DNA of 64,000 nt from NCBI RefSeq assembly GCF_022458865.1, contig NZ_JAJNMU010000001.1, positions 1 to 64,000 of the forward strand, read 5' to 3'. Each line of letters begins with the position of its first letter. The first letter of the stretch is position 1. The position numbers and the translations under genes were made by a program. The notes below the pieces were generated by a model. The model did not search any database, was not told where the DNA came from, and saw nothing but the letters and a program-made list of their open reading frames with translations. This DNA is from Paenibacillus periandrae. Its GTDB lineage: Bacteria; Bacillota; Bacilli; Paenibacillales; NBRC-103111. Shown here one piece after another: positions 9,497-17,279 of this stretch.

Positions 9497-9534
9497 AAAA
9501 ATGAGCATAATTAAAATCATTTATGCTCATTTTT
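9497..9534. terminator. Bidirectional terminator between convergent genes
   Basis: A perfect 14-bp stem (AAAAATGAGCATAA at 9497-9510, its complement at 9521-9534) with a 10-base loop. It has A-runs on the left and T-runs on the right, so it can act on both strands. It ends only two bases before the stop of the minus-strand gene. Confidence 0.85.
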
Positions 9535-9536
9535 AT

Positions 9537-10472
9537 TTATGCACAATTTCTATTTCGCCTAAAAACATTGTTCCTATAGCGTTTAAAGAGCTTTTTATCT
9601 TTTTGCACATCTATTTTTATATAGATACCTAGGAGGATCGTATCGATTTCTTCCTCCGTAGCATAATCCCGCGGTAAAGTCATCATATGACCTACAGATT
9701 TGGGGGCTACCCGGTGAGTGCTTGGCGTTACCAGGCTGCTATCGATCCCGTTCGCCGTTTGCCACAGCAGCTCTGCATGGATATCGGCATTTTTGCCAAA
9801 TCTTGTTTTTAACAAGCTTTGCAGCTTCGGTAAAGGCGTTTGTGCCAGATCCCCGATAGAGTGTATGCCCAGACGAAAAAAATGCTTTTTCATCCGACTC
9901 CCTACACCGAACATTTTTTCAATAGGCAGCTCCCACAAATCTTTCGCCAGTTTTGTTTTATCTATCCTGTAGATCCCTTCCGAATTCTTTTTGGCGTAGT
10001 TGTCACAGGCCATCTTGGCCAGCATTTTGGTTGACGATATCCCCACTCTGGAATATACGCCGGTAGCCAGCATGATCGCCGTCTGGATTTGCTTGGCGAT
10101 TTCCGTTGGCGAACCGAACATCCCGACCGAGTTGGTAACATCCAGGAACTGTTCGTCTATGCTAAAAGGCTCGACAAGATTCGTAAACGATTCGAATATC
10201 TCTGTGATTTTCAAAGATACATCAATGTACATCTGCATCCGAGGCTTCACAATAATCAGCTCAGGACACTTGCTTAGAGACTCACCCAAGCGCTCTGCTG
10301 CAGTCACACCATGCTTCTTGGCAATGGGACAGGCCGCCAAAATTATCCCAGACCGAAGGGCCGGGTCACCAGCAACTACAAGCGGCTTATCCCTATACTC
10401 CGGATGGGCAGCCTTCTCGACGCTTGCATAGAAGCTCTGGCAATCCACTAATAAGATAATACGCTCTTTCAT
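9537..10472 (-). pseudogene. 3'-truncated Y-family polymerase (UvrX/DinB type)
   Basis: The first 280 or so residues are an intact UvrX-like palm, fingers and thumb: LLVDCQSFYASVEKA near the start, FSIDEQFLDVT in the middle, and MFGVGSRM. They are close to the protein at 4950-6218. After DTILL (about 9632) the similarity stops and about 30 unrelated, Lys/Arg-rich residues follow, so the little-finger domain is missing. The ATG at 10472 follows AGAGGTGG with good spacing and overlaps the preceding gene's stop (ATGA); the in-frame GTG at 10481 lies inside the ribosome site. DNA binding would be impaired without the little finger, so this is probably a remnant, truncated by the insertion or deletion that placed the AT-rich segment beside it. 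Confidence 0.8.
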
Positions 10473-10669
10473 ACAGACCACCTCTGCGCTGGAGCAATTG
10501 CCAGAACATTGTCCTGCTTAAACACCCGAAGTCCTTTCTGAGTGAAGCAGTAAGCACAGACATAGTTATTTTTGATCGAACGCACCTCGATAAAACGCTG
10601 CGTAATCGCACCCTGCTTGTTCATATACATGATCTCTACCCTCTGACCTATATAACGCTGCATCTCCAT
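10469..10669 (-). CDS. Minimal WYL/YolD-like protein, SOS operon
   Basis: 66 residues from ATG 10669, which follows GAGGTGAT with correct spacing; the frame is open further upstream but lacks a ribosome site there. The sequence (YIGQRVEIMY, QGAITQRFIEV, YVCAYCFTQKGLRVFKQDNV) has the strand pattern and the Ala-Tyr-Cys...Arg-x-Phe...Asn-Val ending of a small WYL-like beta barrel. Such barrels bind nucleic acid or ligands in other regulators. It is the first gene of a LexA-boxed operon whose second gene is the truncated polymerase, with ATGA overlap. An accessory or regulatory role for the polymerase is inferred from context. Confidence 0.75.
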   Translation of the reverse strand: MEMQRYIGQRVEIMYMNKQGAITQRFIEVRSIKNNYVCAYCFTQKGLRVFKQDNVLAIAPAQRWSV

Positions 10670-10783
10670 AGTTATCACCTCACCGAACGATTTGTAGAGT
10701 TGTGGTGGCTGCAAAATACTCCATAGCTCCGTGAACGCCTTGTTATTGAGTAAACAGGTACACATCAGCTAATTATTCAAATC

Positions 10784-10839
10784 AGAACATTTGTTCTCTT
10801 TATTGTATTCAATATACCGAACAAATATTCGTATTTCAA
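10784..10839 (-). promoter_or_regulatory. SOS promoter with two LexA boxes
   Basis: Read on the minus strand, TTGAAA (10839-10834) is followed by a 17-bp spacer and TATATT (10816-10811). The spacer contains CGAAT-ATTT-GTTCG (10831-10818), one mismatch from the LexA consensus. A second box, AGAAC-AAAT-GTTCT (10797-10784), is a perfect inverted repeat apart from its centre and lies just downstream of the expected start. The layout is typical of LexA-repressed genes in Bacillales and controls the WYL-like/polymerase pair. Confidence 0.85.
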
Positions 10840-10885
10840 CAGGTATTTTTTGGGATGTTCGTTATTTGGGGCTGATCACGTCATG

Positions 10886-11113
10886 TTATACAACCGTTGA
10901 GCTTGATCCATCAACAAGGTCGGGATCGTTGGTGTTCGTACTGTTATTTTGATTATTCGTTACAGACCCAAAGCTGTCGCCCGGCGAAAATGAGTTAGCA
11001 CCCGCATAATTTTTGGTGGTACTGGAAAGGATGATATAAGCTGTATCTCCAATTTGCACATTGGAACTCGGGCCCACGCTATTAATTTTGATATTTCCAA
11101 CAATTGAAGGCAT
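10886..11113 (-). CDS. GerPA/GerPF-like spore germination protein
   Basis: 75 residues from ATG 11113, preceded by GGGAGAGG; the longer frame starting at 11143 adds ten residues that overlap this ribosome site. The start MPSIVGNIKINSVG followed by GDTAYI, a Ser/Lys-rich segment and a Gly-Ser-Phe turn is the signature of the GerPA/GerPF family. These spore-coat-associated proteins are needed for germinant passage through the coat. The Asn/Ser/Thr-rich tail is longer than in the B. subtilis proteins. It appears to stand alone rather than within a gerP operon. Confidence 0.85.
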   Translation of the reverse strand: MPSIVGNIKINSVGPSSNVQIGDTAYIILSSTTKNYAGANSFSPGDSFGSVTNNQNNSTNTNDPDLVDGSSSTVV

Positions 11114-11326
11114 TGCTAGTACCTCTCCCATCCTATAACCCATTTATTCATATTGTATGAGATAACTGCCCAAACGCTACTCACCTGCATGCAAATTGAA
11201 GACATAAGGATATTGCAAGACCTCAGGTCAAGCAGCCAGAACATTCCGCTTCTCCCATCAAGCTATGAATGTCCTTTTCATCGTTCGGGTAAGCTATAGC
11301 TACTCTGAATTAAAGGAATGATCCGC

Positions 11327-11488
11327 ATGAACATTCATACCGATAGCTTCAAGGTTGCATCGCTCGACGAGTATGACCGCGCGGTGCAAATCATCGAAGA
11401 CGCCGAGTCATCTATCGCACAGTTGGTCGGTAACGAGATCACGCTGATTGCTTACGAAAAAATCGAAGATTTGAAAAACAAGGTTTGA
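11327..11488 (+). CDS. 53-residue protein of unknown function
   Basis: ATG 11327 follows AAAGGA with 9-base spacing and the frame ends at TGA 11486-11488. The product starts MNIHTDSFKVASLDEYDRAV and continues as an acidic amphipathic helix (IIEDAESSIAQL, then EITLIAYEKIEDL). No transmembrane segment or motif is seen. G+C content and codon use match the core chromosome rather than the island. It may be co-transcribed with the following 41-residue gene. Confidence 0.65.
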   Translation: MNIHTDSFKVASLDEYDRAVQIIEDAESSIAQLVGNEITLIAYEKIEDLKNKV

Positions 11489-11546
11489 TTTAACGAGGAA
11501 AGGGTAAGTAAAGTCAACGTCATAATAATCCAAGGAGGAATGAGTG

Positions 11547-11672
11547 ATGAATAAAAAAACACTGGCTGTCATTGGATTGGGAGCTGCGTATTTGCTAAGA
11601 AACAAACAAACCCGTCAAAATTTGATGAACCAGCTTAAATCTTTTGCCGCAAAAACTAAAGCCAAATCGTAA
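11547..11672 (+). CDS. 41-residue basic protein with N-terminal hydrophobic segment
   Basis: ATG 11547 is preceded by AAGGAGG with 8-base spacing and TAA is at 11670-11672. The product MNKKTLAVIGLGAAYLLRNK has a short hydrophobic helix (residues 5-17) and a Lys/Gln-rich tail. It could be a small membrane-associated protein; no family is recognised. A strong terminator follows immediately, which supports it as a real transcription unit. Confidence 0.7.
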   Translation: MNKKTLAVIGLGAAYLLRNKQTRQNLMNQLKSFAAKTKAKS

Positions 11673-11684
11673 GAAGGCAAGCAC

Positions 11685-11727
11685 AAAAGGCCCCAACTGA
11701 TTAAATCCATCAGAAAAGGGGCTTTTT
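11685..11727 (+). terminator. Intrinsic terminator after the small-protein pair
   Basis: GGCCCC (11689-11694) and GGGGC (11718-11722), followed by TTTTT. The inner bases CTGAT and ATCAG extend the stem. Confidence 0.8.
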
Positions 11728-11758
11728 CGCTATGATTGGGTAATAACAAATTAGATGA

Positions 11759-12040
11759 TCAATGTACGACATGATTTACTGCTGTCATATATTTCCTCAT
11801 TCTGGATTGCAGCTCGAAATTGCTGACAATAACATGATTTAGATCTATTCGTTGATGATCCTGATATCGGAAAAAAAGCTGCCCTTTGATTTGCTGCATA
11901 TCTGCGTTCACCTGATCAATCGCCGATTGAAAAGCCGGATTATAGGTCTTCAGATGCTCAAGGCTTTCTGTAACCTCGGACAGGAGAAGGAATTCTTTCA
12001 GCAATTCTTCCTCACTCATGGTGGCAAAGGGAATCTTCAT
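11759..12040 (-). CDS. 93-residue hypothetical protein
   Basis: ATG 12040 follows AAGGAAGTGG with good spacing. The product is acidic and helical (EEELLKEFLLLSEV, then FQSAIDQVNADMQQIKGQLF) with no signal peptide, cysteine motif or membrane helix. It does not resemble a family I know. It converges with the small plus-strand genes and is separated from the acyltransferase by about 140 bases that hold no gene. Confidence 0.7.
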   Translation of the reverse strand: MKIPFATMSEEELLKEFLLLSEVTESLEHLKTYNPAFQSAIDQVNADMQQIKGQLFFRYQDHQRIDLNHVIVSNFELQSRMRKYMTAVNHVVH

Positions 12041-12178
12041 CAGACCACTTCCTTAATCATAATTCTTAAGCCTGTTAGCTCCAGGGACTTAAGAACTATA
12101 TCGGTAAAGTAATCTTAATAATGAAGGGCAAATCTGTCAAACATGAGTGAGGCATACGCTTCCTTGGGATGATAAAGA

Positions 12179-13324
12179 TTAAATCTTTTTCATGACCGGA
12201 GTCCCTGTCATTAGGCGGCCCAGCGGAAACCGGCTGAGTAGTTGGGCAACGAAAACCGACAGCAGCGTACATACAATAAACGCAACCAGAGTCCGCAGCG
12301 ATACATTCCAGCCTGGCAGGTAGCGATCCGTTACAAACGTAGCCGCGGTTAACATCAAGGCATGGGCCAAATAGGCGCCGTATGAATAGTGACCCAGAAA
12401 ATTAAAAAACCGCTTGAAGCGTTCACTCGCCCGTTCCTGAAAAGCCAACGCCGCAATATACATGGCCACCACGGAAATCATCAGAAACACAGCCATAAAA
12501 GGCTGTACCAGCAAGGTATCGTTATATTGAATAATGATCTTCCCGTTGACTTGAAAGTGACTAACAATTGTATAAAATAATACACAGGCAACCAGCATAT
12601 AGAGGCTGATTCCAAGTGTTTTCCATTTCAGCAATACCTGCTTCCAGCGGTTCATATTCAACCCGGCGACAATGCCCATAACAAAATAAATGTAAAAGTA
12701 CAACGCGTTACGGTCAGCATACTCAGAGAACAAGGGTGTCAGCACCGGGAGATTCCATGCTATTACAGCATTACTGATTGTACCCTGCATCCCGGTAAGC
12801 CATATGTATCCGATCGTGAGCACAATAAGTCCTGCTGTGAGCTGCCTCGCACTGCAAGCTGCCCAAATTCGCAAAACCCATTGTTGAATCAGCGGAAATA
12901 GCAAATACAGCTGAATAACCATAATGACATACCACAGATGATATGATGCTGTACCGGTTAGCACGTATTCGTAAATTCGTTGGAGCTCCTGTCCGAGCGG
13001 AATTCCATCTTCGCGAAAAGCGATCTCATATATCGCTGACCAGATCAGGTAAGGCAGTACAATATCCTTGCAGCGTTTACGGATAAAGCTGCTGGCGTGA
13101 ACACGCTCCTGGTAATTATAAAACAAGACAAGACCCGTTATAAAAATAAACATAGGAACGGCGAATTTCGACGCAATTAGCGCGATGGCCAGCATAGCGC
13201 CGTCCGCAATGCCAGCCTCGGGCACATACGCATAGTGACCAATAGCATGCTGAAGCACGACCGCCAAAAAGGCAAAGCCGCGTAAAACCTGTATTTCTGC
13301 AATTCTCGGCTGTTTGGCTTTCAT
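12179..13324 (-). CDS. Acyltransferase 3 family membrane protein
   Basis: 381 residues with about ten hydrophobic helices, the layout of the OafA/YrhL-type acyltransferase 3 family that transfers acyl groups to sugars of cell-surface polymers. The N-terminal signature LRGFAFLAVVLQHAIGHY carries the Arg and His residues typical of the first two helices. The start has GGAGAGAG just upstream. It is the last gene of a possible sigma, anti-sigma, VOC, acyltransferase series, with gaps of only 25-26 bases, so it could belong to the ECF regulon. The substrate cannot be deduced. Confidence 0.88.
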   Translation of the reverse strand: MKAKQPRIAEIQVLRGFAFLAVVLQHAIGHYAYVPEAGIADGAMLAIALIASKFAVPMFIFITGLVLFYNYQERVHASSFIRKRCKDIVLPYLIWSAIYEIAFREDGIPLGQELQRIYEYVLTGTASYHLWYVIMVIQLYLLFPLIQQWVLRIWAACSARQLTAGLIVLTIGYIWLTGMQGTISNAVIAWNLPVLTPLFSEYADRNALYFYIYFVMGIVAGLNMNRWKQVLLKWKTLGISLYMLVACVLFYTIVSHFQVNGKIIIQYNDTLLVQPFMAVFLMISVVAMYIAALAFQERASERFKRFFNFLGHYSYGAYLAHALMLTAATFVTDRYLPGWNVSLRTLVAFIVCTLLSVFVAQLLSRFPLGRLMTGTPVMKKI

Positions 13325-13349
13325 AGCTCTCTCCTTTTCTTATGGAAGC

Positions 13350-13742
13350 TTAGCGGGTTGACTCGAAAAATTCGATCCATTCCCCGTCAGGACCATAAAA
13401 AAAGAAATAGCGTGAACCATTCGGCAGCGTTGTGATCTCGGAATCAATCATCTTCAAATCAGGGTTCGTACGGATGCGCGTAAACTCTTCTTCGATATGG
13501 TCCACCGTGAATGCAATATGATGAACCTTACCTTCTTGCGGAAGCTTGTCATTATAGCCAGAGATCAGCTCCAGCTCGGTTTCAGCGGATTGTCCGAAGC
13601 CCATAAATGCCAGTCGGATAACACCATTGGTGTGCGGCAGGGTCCCCTTTAAGGTGAGCCCCACAATGTTTTCATAAAAGGCTATGGAGCGTTCCAGATC
13701 AGCTACCATAATACCGACGTGTTCGATCTTTTTTGTTGCCAT
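13350..13742 (-). CDS. VOC (glyoxalase/dioxygenase fold) protein
   Basis: 130 residues, one full VOC unit with two beta-alpha-beta-beta-beta modules. Metal-ligand candidates are His5 (KKIEHVGIMV), a Glu in the middle (ETELELI), His in HHIAFTV and the Glu in GEWIEFFES. The family covers glyoxalase I, bleomycin-type resistance proteins and dioxygenases; the specific substrate is not visible. It lies 25 bases downstream of the anti-sigma gene and is probably co-transcribed. Confidence 0.88.
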   Translation of the reverse strand: MATKKIEHVGIMVADLERSIAFYENIVGLTLKGTLPHTNGVIRLAFMGFGQSAETELELISGYNDKLPQEGKVHHIAFTVDHIEEEFTRIRTNPDLKMIDSEITTLPNGSRYFFFYGPDGEWIEFFESTR

Positions 13743-13768
13743 TAGCGATTCTTGCCCCTTTACTATTT

Positions 13769-14584
13769 TTAAGTACCCAGTACTTTTTTACCTCTTGGTT
13801 TTGTTCCTTGTGCATCCGGCTCCAGTGTAATTCCTAATGTCTCAAAGGTGCTTTCCGCAGGCGTGAGATCGTAGGTAAGTATGCCATCTCCCTTCTCATT
13901 AACACGGAAGGTACCTCCATTGTAGCGTACACCTTCTTTAACAAACCATAACTGGTACGCCCAATCTCCGGTGTTTGTATTCAATCCGTTAACCTGCAGC
14001 ACCAATTGCTTGGCATCGCCCTGCTGCTTGATGAAGCATTTACCTGCAGCCTCCGGCATACTCGGGTCAAAAGCTTTTAGTGTATACTGCTTGACGACTT
14101 GAGCAGGCTGAACCTCGGGCAATGTGGTGTTGGGTGAACCTGCAGACCTGTTATCGCCGTAATCCTTCAGTCCCCAGCCTATCGACGCGCCTATGGCAAT
14201 AAATAAGACGGCCGCAGCCACATAGGACCACTGTCTGGCCTTTTTGCCTGTCTGGGTGGGTTGTGGTCGATCCTCTGCAGCCGTTTGTTGGGCTGGGTTT
14301 ACCAAGATCAAGTGTTCATCAGCCTGATTCATCCCTAATTGCCGCTCGTGCTCCAGAACATTTTGCATAATGTTATCGAACATGTGTCCTTTGGCTGAAT
14401 CGGGTATATCGATCTCTTCCATCTCGTAAGGCAGCGTTTGCCACACCTGCCGAAGGCTCTTCAGCTCTTCTGTGCAATGTGGGCATGCCGCCAGATGCTC
14501 AGCATAAGCATGTGCCGCTTCCGGAGACAGCTCCTTTAAAAAGAAGGGAAATACTAGATCGCAGTCATTTATTTTCTCGCTCAT
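13769..14584 (-). CDS. Membrane anti-sigma factor, zinc-finger plus RskA-like domain
   Basis: 271 residues. The cytoplasmic N-terminus has the ZAS motif H-x3-C-x2-C (HLAACPHC), which clamps ECF sigma factors. One transmembrane helix follows near the middle (YVAAAVLFIAIGASIGW), and the extracytoplasmic half resembles the anti-sigma-K C-terminal domain (GDWAYQLWFV, then GGTFRVNEKGDG). It starts 6 bases after the stop of the sigma gene, with its ribosome site inside that gene. It presumably holds the sigma factor at the membrane until a signal triggers release. Confidence 0.9.
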   Translation of the reverse strand: MSEKINDCDLVFPFFLKELSPEAAHAYAEHLAACPHCTEELKSLRQVWQTLPYEMEEIDIPDSAKGHMFDNIMQNVLEHERQLGMNQADEHLILVNPAQQTAAEDRPQPTQTGKKARQWSYVAAAVLFIAIGASIGWGLKDYGDNRSAGSPNTTLPEVQPAQVVKQYTLKAFDPSMPEAAGKCFIKQQGDAKQLVLQVNGLNTNTGDWAYQLWFVKEGVRYNGGTFRVNEKGDGILTYDLTPAESTFETLGITLEPDAQGTKPRGKKVLGT

Positions 14585-14590
14585 GGTAGC

Positions 14591-15169
14591 TTACCCCTCT
14601 CCTTCCGGCGACAAATGCTTTCGCAGCGTTTTTAGCGCTTGATGCAATCTACTCTTTACGGTTCCTATCGGTTCCCCATTTCGGGCTGCTATTTCACTTA
14701 ATGTATAGCCTTCCCAATAGAAATGCCGTATTAATTGAACCTGATTATCTGATAAATGTGGATAGGCCGCCTCAATCTGCTGCTTTAATAATCGTCTGGC
14801 AACCGTTTCCTGAAGCTCATTCCTGCCTGACAGGGCTGTATGCTCGGTCTCGGGGATCTCATAATCAAAAGACACGAGAACCTCCTGCTTGCGCTGCTTT
14901 CTCAGCTGATCTATCGTAATGTTTCTCGTAACCGTAATGAGCCAGTTGACGAACTGCCCTTTGGCGGGATCATAGCCTTTATTGGAGGTCCAAATTCGTG
15001 TGAATACCAACTGAACGATATCCTGAGCAAAAGAGGCGTCATTGCCCGCCCCTGATTTTACGGCGTATGAATAAACGAGCCGCACATAGCGATCATACAA
15101 AATACGCAGTGCGAAGCTTTGTTTCTCTTGTATTAGCTGCATTAATTGCTCATCCGGATATGGCTGCAC
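14591..15169 (-). CDS. ECF sigma factor, SigK/RpoE type
   Basis: 192 residues with a region 2 (YSYAVKSG, then DIVQLVFTRIWTS and WLITVTRNITIDQLRK) and a region 4 helix-turn-helix (LSDNQVQLIRHFYWEGYTLSEIA...GTVKSRLHQALKTL). Length and order are standard for ECF factors. It is paired with the anti-sigma gene directly downstream. Upstream at 15216-15240 is an AAACC-N16-CGTT element that recurs before the secreted copper-protein-like gene, so autoregulation and control of that gene are likely. Confidence 0.93.
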   Translation of the reverse strand: MQPYPDEQLMQLIQEKQSFALRILYDRYVRLVYSYAVKSGAGNDASFAQDIVQLVFTRIWTSNKGYDPAKGQFVNWLITVTRNITIDQLRKQRKQEVLVSFDYEIPETEHTALSGRNELQETVARRLLKQQIEAAYPHLSDNQVQLIRHFYWEGYTLSEIAARNGEPIGTVKSRLHQALKTLRKHLSPEGEG

Positions 15170-15202
15170 GTAATCTGCGCTCCTCGGGTCGGCTTGTGAC
15201 CC

Positions 15203-15263
15203 TCTTATTATAAGAAACGAATAAATAACGAAAAAGGTTTATCCCTATCTTCTTATAATAAGA
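15203..15263 (-). promoter_or_regulatory. Probable ECF promoter and inverted repeat upstream of the sigma gene
   Basis: On the minus strand AAACC (15240-15236), 16 bases, then CGTT (15219-15216). It is flanked by two 13-bp arms, TCTTATTATAAGA (15203-15215) and TCTTATAATAAGA (15251-15263), which form an inverted repeat with each other and are each nearly palindromic. Confidence 0.6.
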
Positions 15264-15299
15264 AATATTTTGCAAGAGCTATGCCGCTCTACCTGCAAC

Positions 15300-15343
15300 A
15301 AAAAAAGCCCGCAGCGCCTGAGAGCTTACTCCCGACTGCGGAC
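15300..15343 (-). terminator. Terminator of the secreted copper-protein-like gene
   Basis: CCGCAG (15341-15336) and CTGCGG (15314-15309) on the minus strand, followed by a run of T. Confidence 0.8.
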
Positions 15344-15358
15344 TTCATAGCTTTTGAC

Positions 15359-17059
15359 TTATTTAACGATGATCGTTGCTTTCATAAAGTCTTTATGGGG
15401 AGCGCAATAGTACGTGTACTCGCCCGGTTCAGTCAGTGTAATCGATTCGGATTGACCTTTAGCCAGCAGCTTGGTTTCAAATACTGGAGAACCGTCCGCT
15501 TTCAGCTTATCGGAAACTGCATTATGCTCGATAGCATGATTATTAGTAAATGTGATTGTAGCGCCTGCTTCAACTGTTAGTAACTGCTCAGAGAACTTAA
15601 AATTATCAATGTTGATAGAGTAACTTTTAGCCGCTGCTTGAGAAGCCGGAGTCGTCACTGGTTGTACTGGCGCTGGAGTCGGCTGTGCAGGAACCGGTGT
15701 CGGTGCTGGCGCAGGTGCTCCCGATGCAGGAACCTTAGGCGTAGCTGCTGGATCAAGAACGTACCATACCTTGCCCACATCCTGACCTGTTACATCGCCG
15801 GCTTTCATATCTTTAATATAGTAATATAAAGGCCAGCCTTGGTAGGTCGTTTGCTTCGTCCCGTCTTCGCGGGTAATCGTTCCGAAATCAGCAGCTTTCA
15901 AATCGCCCATGTTGGGAACATGCTCTGTATAAAAAATCGGCCAGTTCACTTCACAGTTTCCTTTGCATACGCTTAAGCTTGCTGTATCCTTGGTATACAA
16001 GTAGAGCGCCATTCCTTTGGAATCCGTCAGGAACGTGCCCAACGTATCGTTCTTTGCCGTCTTAACACCCGAATAGTTCATAACCATCCAGGAGCCGCCT
16101 ACGCCTTGTCCTTTGGTATCTCCAGCCTTTTCATCCTTGACGTAATAATAGAGCGGCCAGCCTTGATAAGTCGTTTGTTTTTTCCCGTCCTCACGAACAA
16201 TCGTTTTAAAATCTGCAGCATTCAGATCACTCGGGATTTGAATAGAATCTGCAGCATAAAGCGGCCAGTTCGTAACGCATTGATCCTTGCAAGCGCTCAC
16301 GTCAGGTGTGTCCTTCATGAACATATAGAGCGTTTTACCAGCTTCATCGGTTAAATAAGAACCAACCTCGGCATTAGCCGCTATTTTAATGGAAGCGTAT
16401 TGTGCACCCGCTGCTTTCGCAGCATCCACCACCTTTTGTTCGACCAAGGTATCCAGCAGCGTTTTGCTGCCCCCCTTTACTTTGCTCTTTAGAGCCTCGA
16501 CGGTTGCTGTAGCGATATGTAGGTTGCGTAAAGATCCGGCTTTAGCGACTTGGGACAAGCCCAATGTGCCTGCATAAGCGATGACTCCATCATATTTAAA
16601 ATCAGTATCCTGCTTGTACCCAAGCGATTCTACGAGCACCTTGTAATATTGCTGTGCAGTAATTTGTGCATTAGGCTCAAACTTGCCATTACCTGTACCC
16701 GTCCAACCCAGCTGAGGATTCGCTTTCAGATAGCCAAGAATCGCTTTATTGCTGTCATTGACAAGAGCCGCATCCGAGAAGTTGTCCGCCCCTTTATACG
16801 CCACAGCAGTGGCTTCAAGACCTTTTAATCGCAAAAATAAAATAGCAGACTGTAATCTTGTCGTAGTCTTGGCCAAATAACCAGCGCTGACACCACTTCC
16901 ATCCCCCTGCAGTACACCGAGAGCCTCTACAATTTGTGCATCCGTTTTCACATTGCTTGACACTGGAGCCTCTGCTGCCCATGCCGGAAATGCGCTGCCG
17001 AGCATAAAAGCTCCTGCTAACAGCCATGCCGCTGCTTTACTGCGTTTCATCATAACCAT
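15359..17059 (-). CDS. Secreted protein: SLH-like region, two COG4315-type repeats, C-terminal cupredoxin
   Basis: About 566 residues. ATG 17059 is favoured (GGAGG with 5-base spacing); TTG 17074 is an upstream alternative. A signal peptide ends near AWAAEAP. Next come two SLH-like segments (IVEALGVLQGDGSG; GNGKFEPNAQITAQQYYKVL), probably for wall binding. Two copies of the secreted repeat of unknown function follow (SYLTDEAGKTLYMF...C-K-D-Q-C...WPLY, and FLTDSKGMALYLY...C-K-G-N-C...WPIF), then a Pro/Ala linker. The last 90 residues form a type-1 copper cupredoxin with His in IEHNAVS and Cys/His/Met in YYCAPHKDFM. It may act in extracellular electron transfer or copper handling, which is inference. 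It shares a promoter element with the ECF sigma gene. Confidence 0.85.
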   Translation of the reverse strand: MVMMKRSKAAAWLLAGAFMLGSAFPAWAAEAPVSSNVKTDAQIVEALGVLQGDGSGVSAGYLAKTTTRLQSAILFLRLKGLEATAVAYKGADNFSDAALVNDSNKAILGYLKANPQLGWTGTGNGKFEPNAQITAQQYYKVLVESLGYKQDTDFKYDGVIAYAGTLGLSQVAKAGSLRNLHIATATVEALKSKVKGGSKTLLDTLVEQKVVDAAKAAGAQYASIKIAANAEVGSYLTDEAGKTLYMFMKDTPDVSACKDQCVTNWPLYAADSIQIPSDLNAADFKTIVREDGKKQTTYQGWPLYYYVKDEKAGDTKGQGVGGSWMVMNYSGVKTAKNDTLGTFLTDSKGMALYLYTKDTASLSVCKGNCEVNWPIFYTEHVPNMGDLKAADFGTITREDGTKQTTYQGWPLYYYIKDMKAGDVTGQDVGKVWYVLDPAATPKVPASGAPAPAPTPVPAQPTPAPVQPVTTPASQAAAKSYSINIDNFKFSEQLLTVEAGATITFTNNHAIEHNAVSDKLKADGSPVFETKLLAKGQSESITLTEPGEYTYYCAPHKDFMKATIIVK

Positions 17060-17109
17060 CCCAACCTCCATCAAAGATAATTTAGATGTACCCTACACCT
17101 AATGAAGAT

Positions 17110-17134
17110 AACGCAAAGGATTCAACATAGGTTT
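17110..17134 (-). promoter_or_regulatory. Probable ECF promoter of the secreted copper-protein-like gene
   Basis: AAACC (17134-17130), 16 bases, CGTT (17113-17110) on the minus strand, ending about 50 bases before the start codon. Element and spacing are identical to those before the ECF sigma gene. Confidence 0.6.
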
Positions 17135-17279
17135 TACGATTTTTGAATAATTTGATAAAATGCACATTCGTTGATAAAAAGAGAACGATGAATTAAACTT
17201 CTAAATAGAGTAAAATCCTGATTGTACTGCAGATTGAAGTACGAGCTGAATCTTGCCTATTATATGGAGGTGTGGAAGG

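Noticed and set aside
9450..9632. Plus-strand ORF of 60 codons
   Set aside because: It lies across the terminator hairpin and the antisense of the truncated polymerase tail; no ribosome site.
11408..11605. Minus-strand ORF of 65 codons
   Set aside because: It is antisense to two small plus-strand genes that both have good ribosome sites and a shared terminator.
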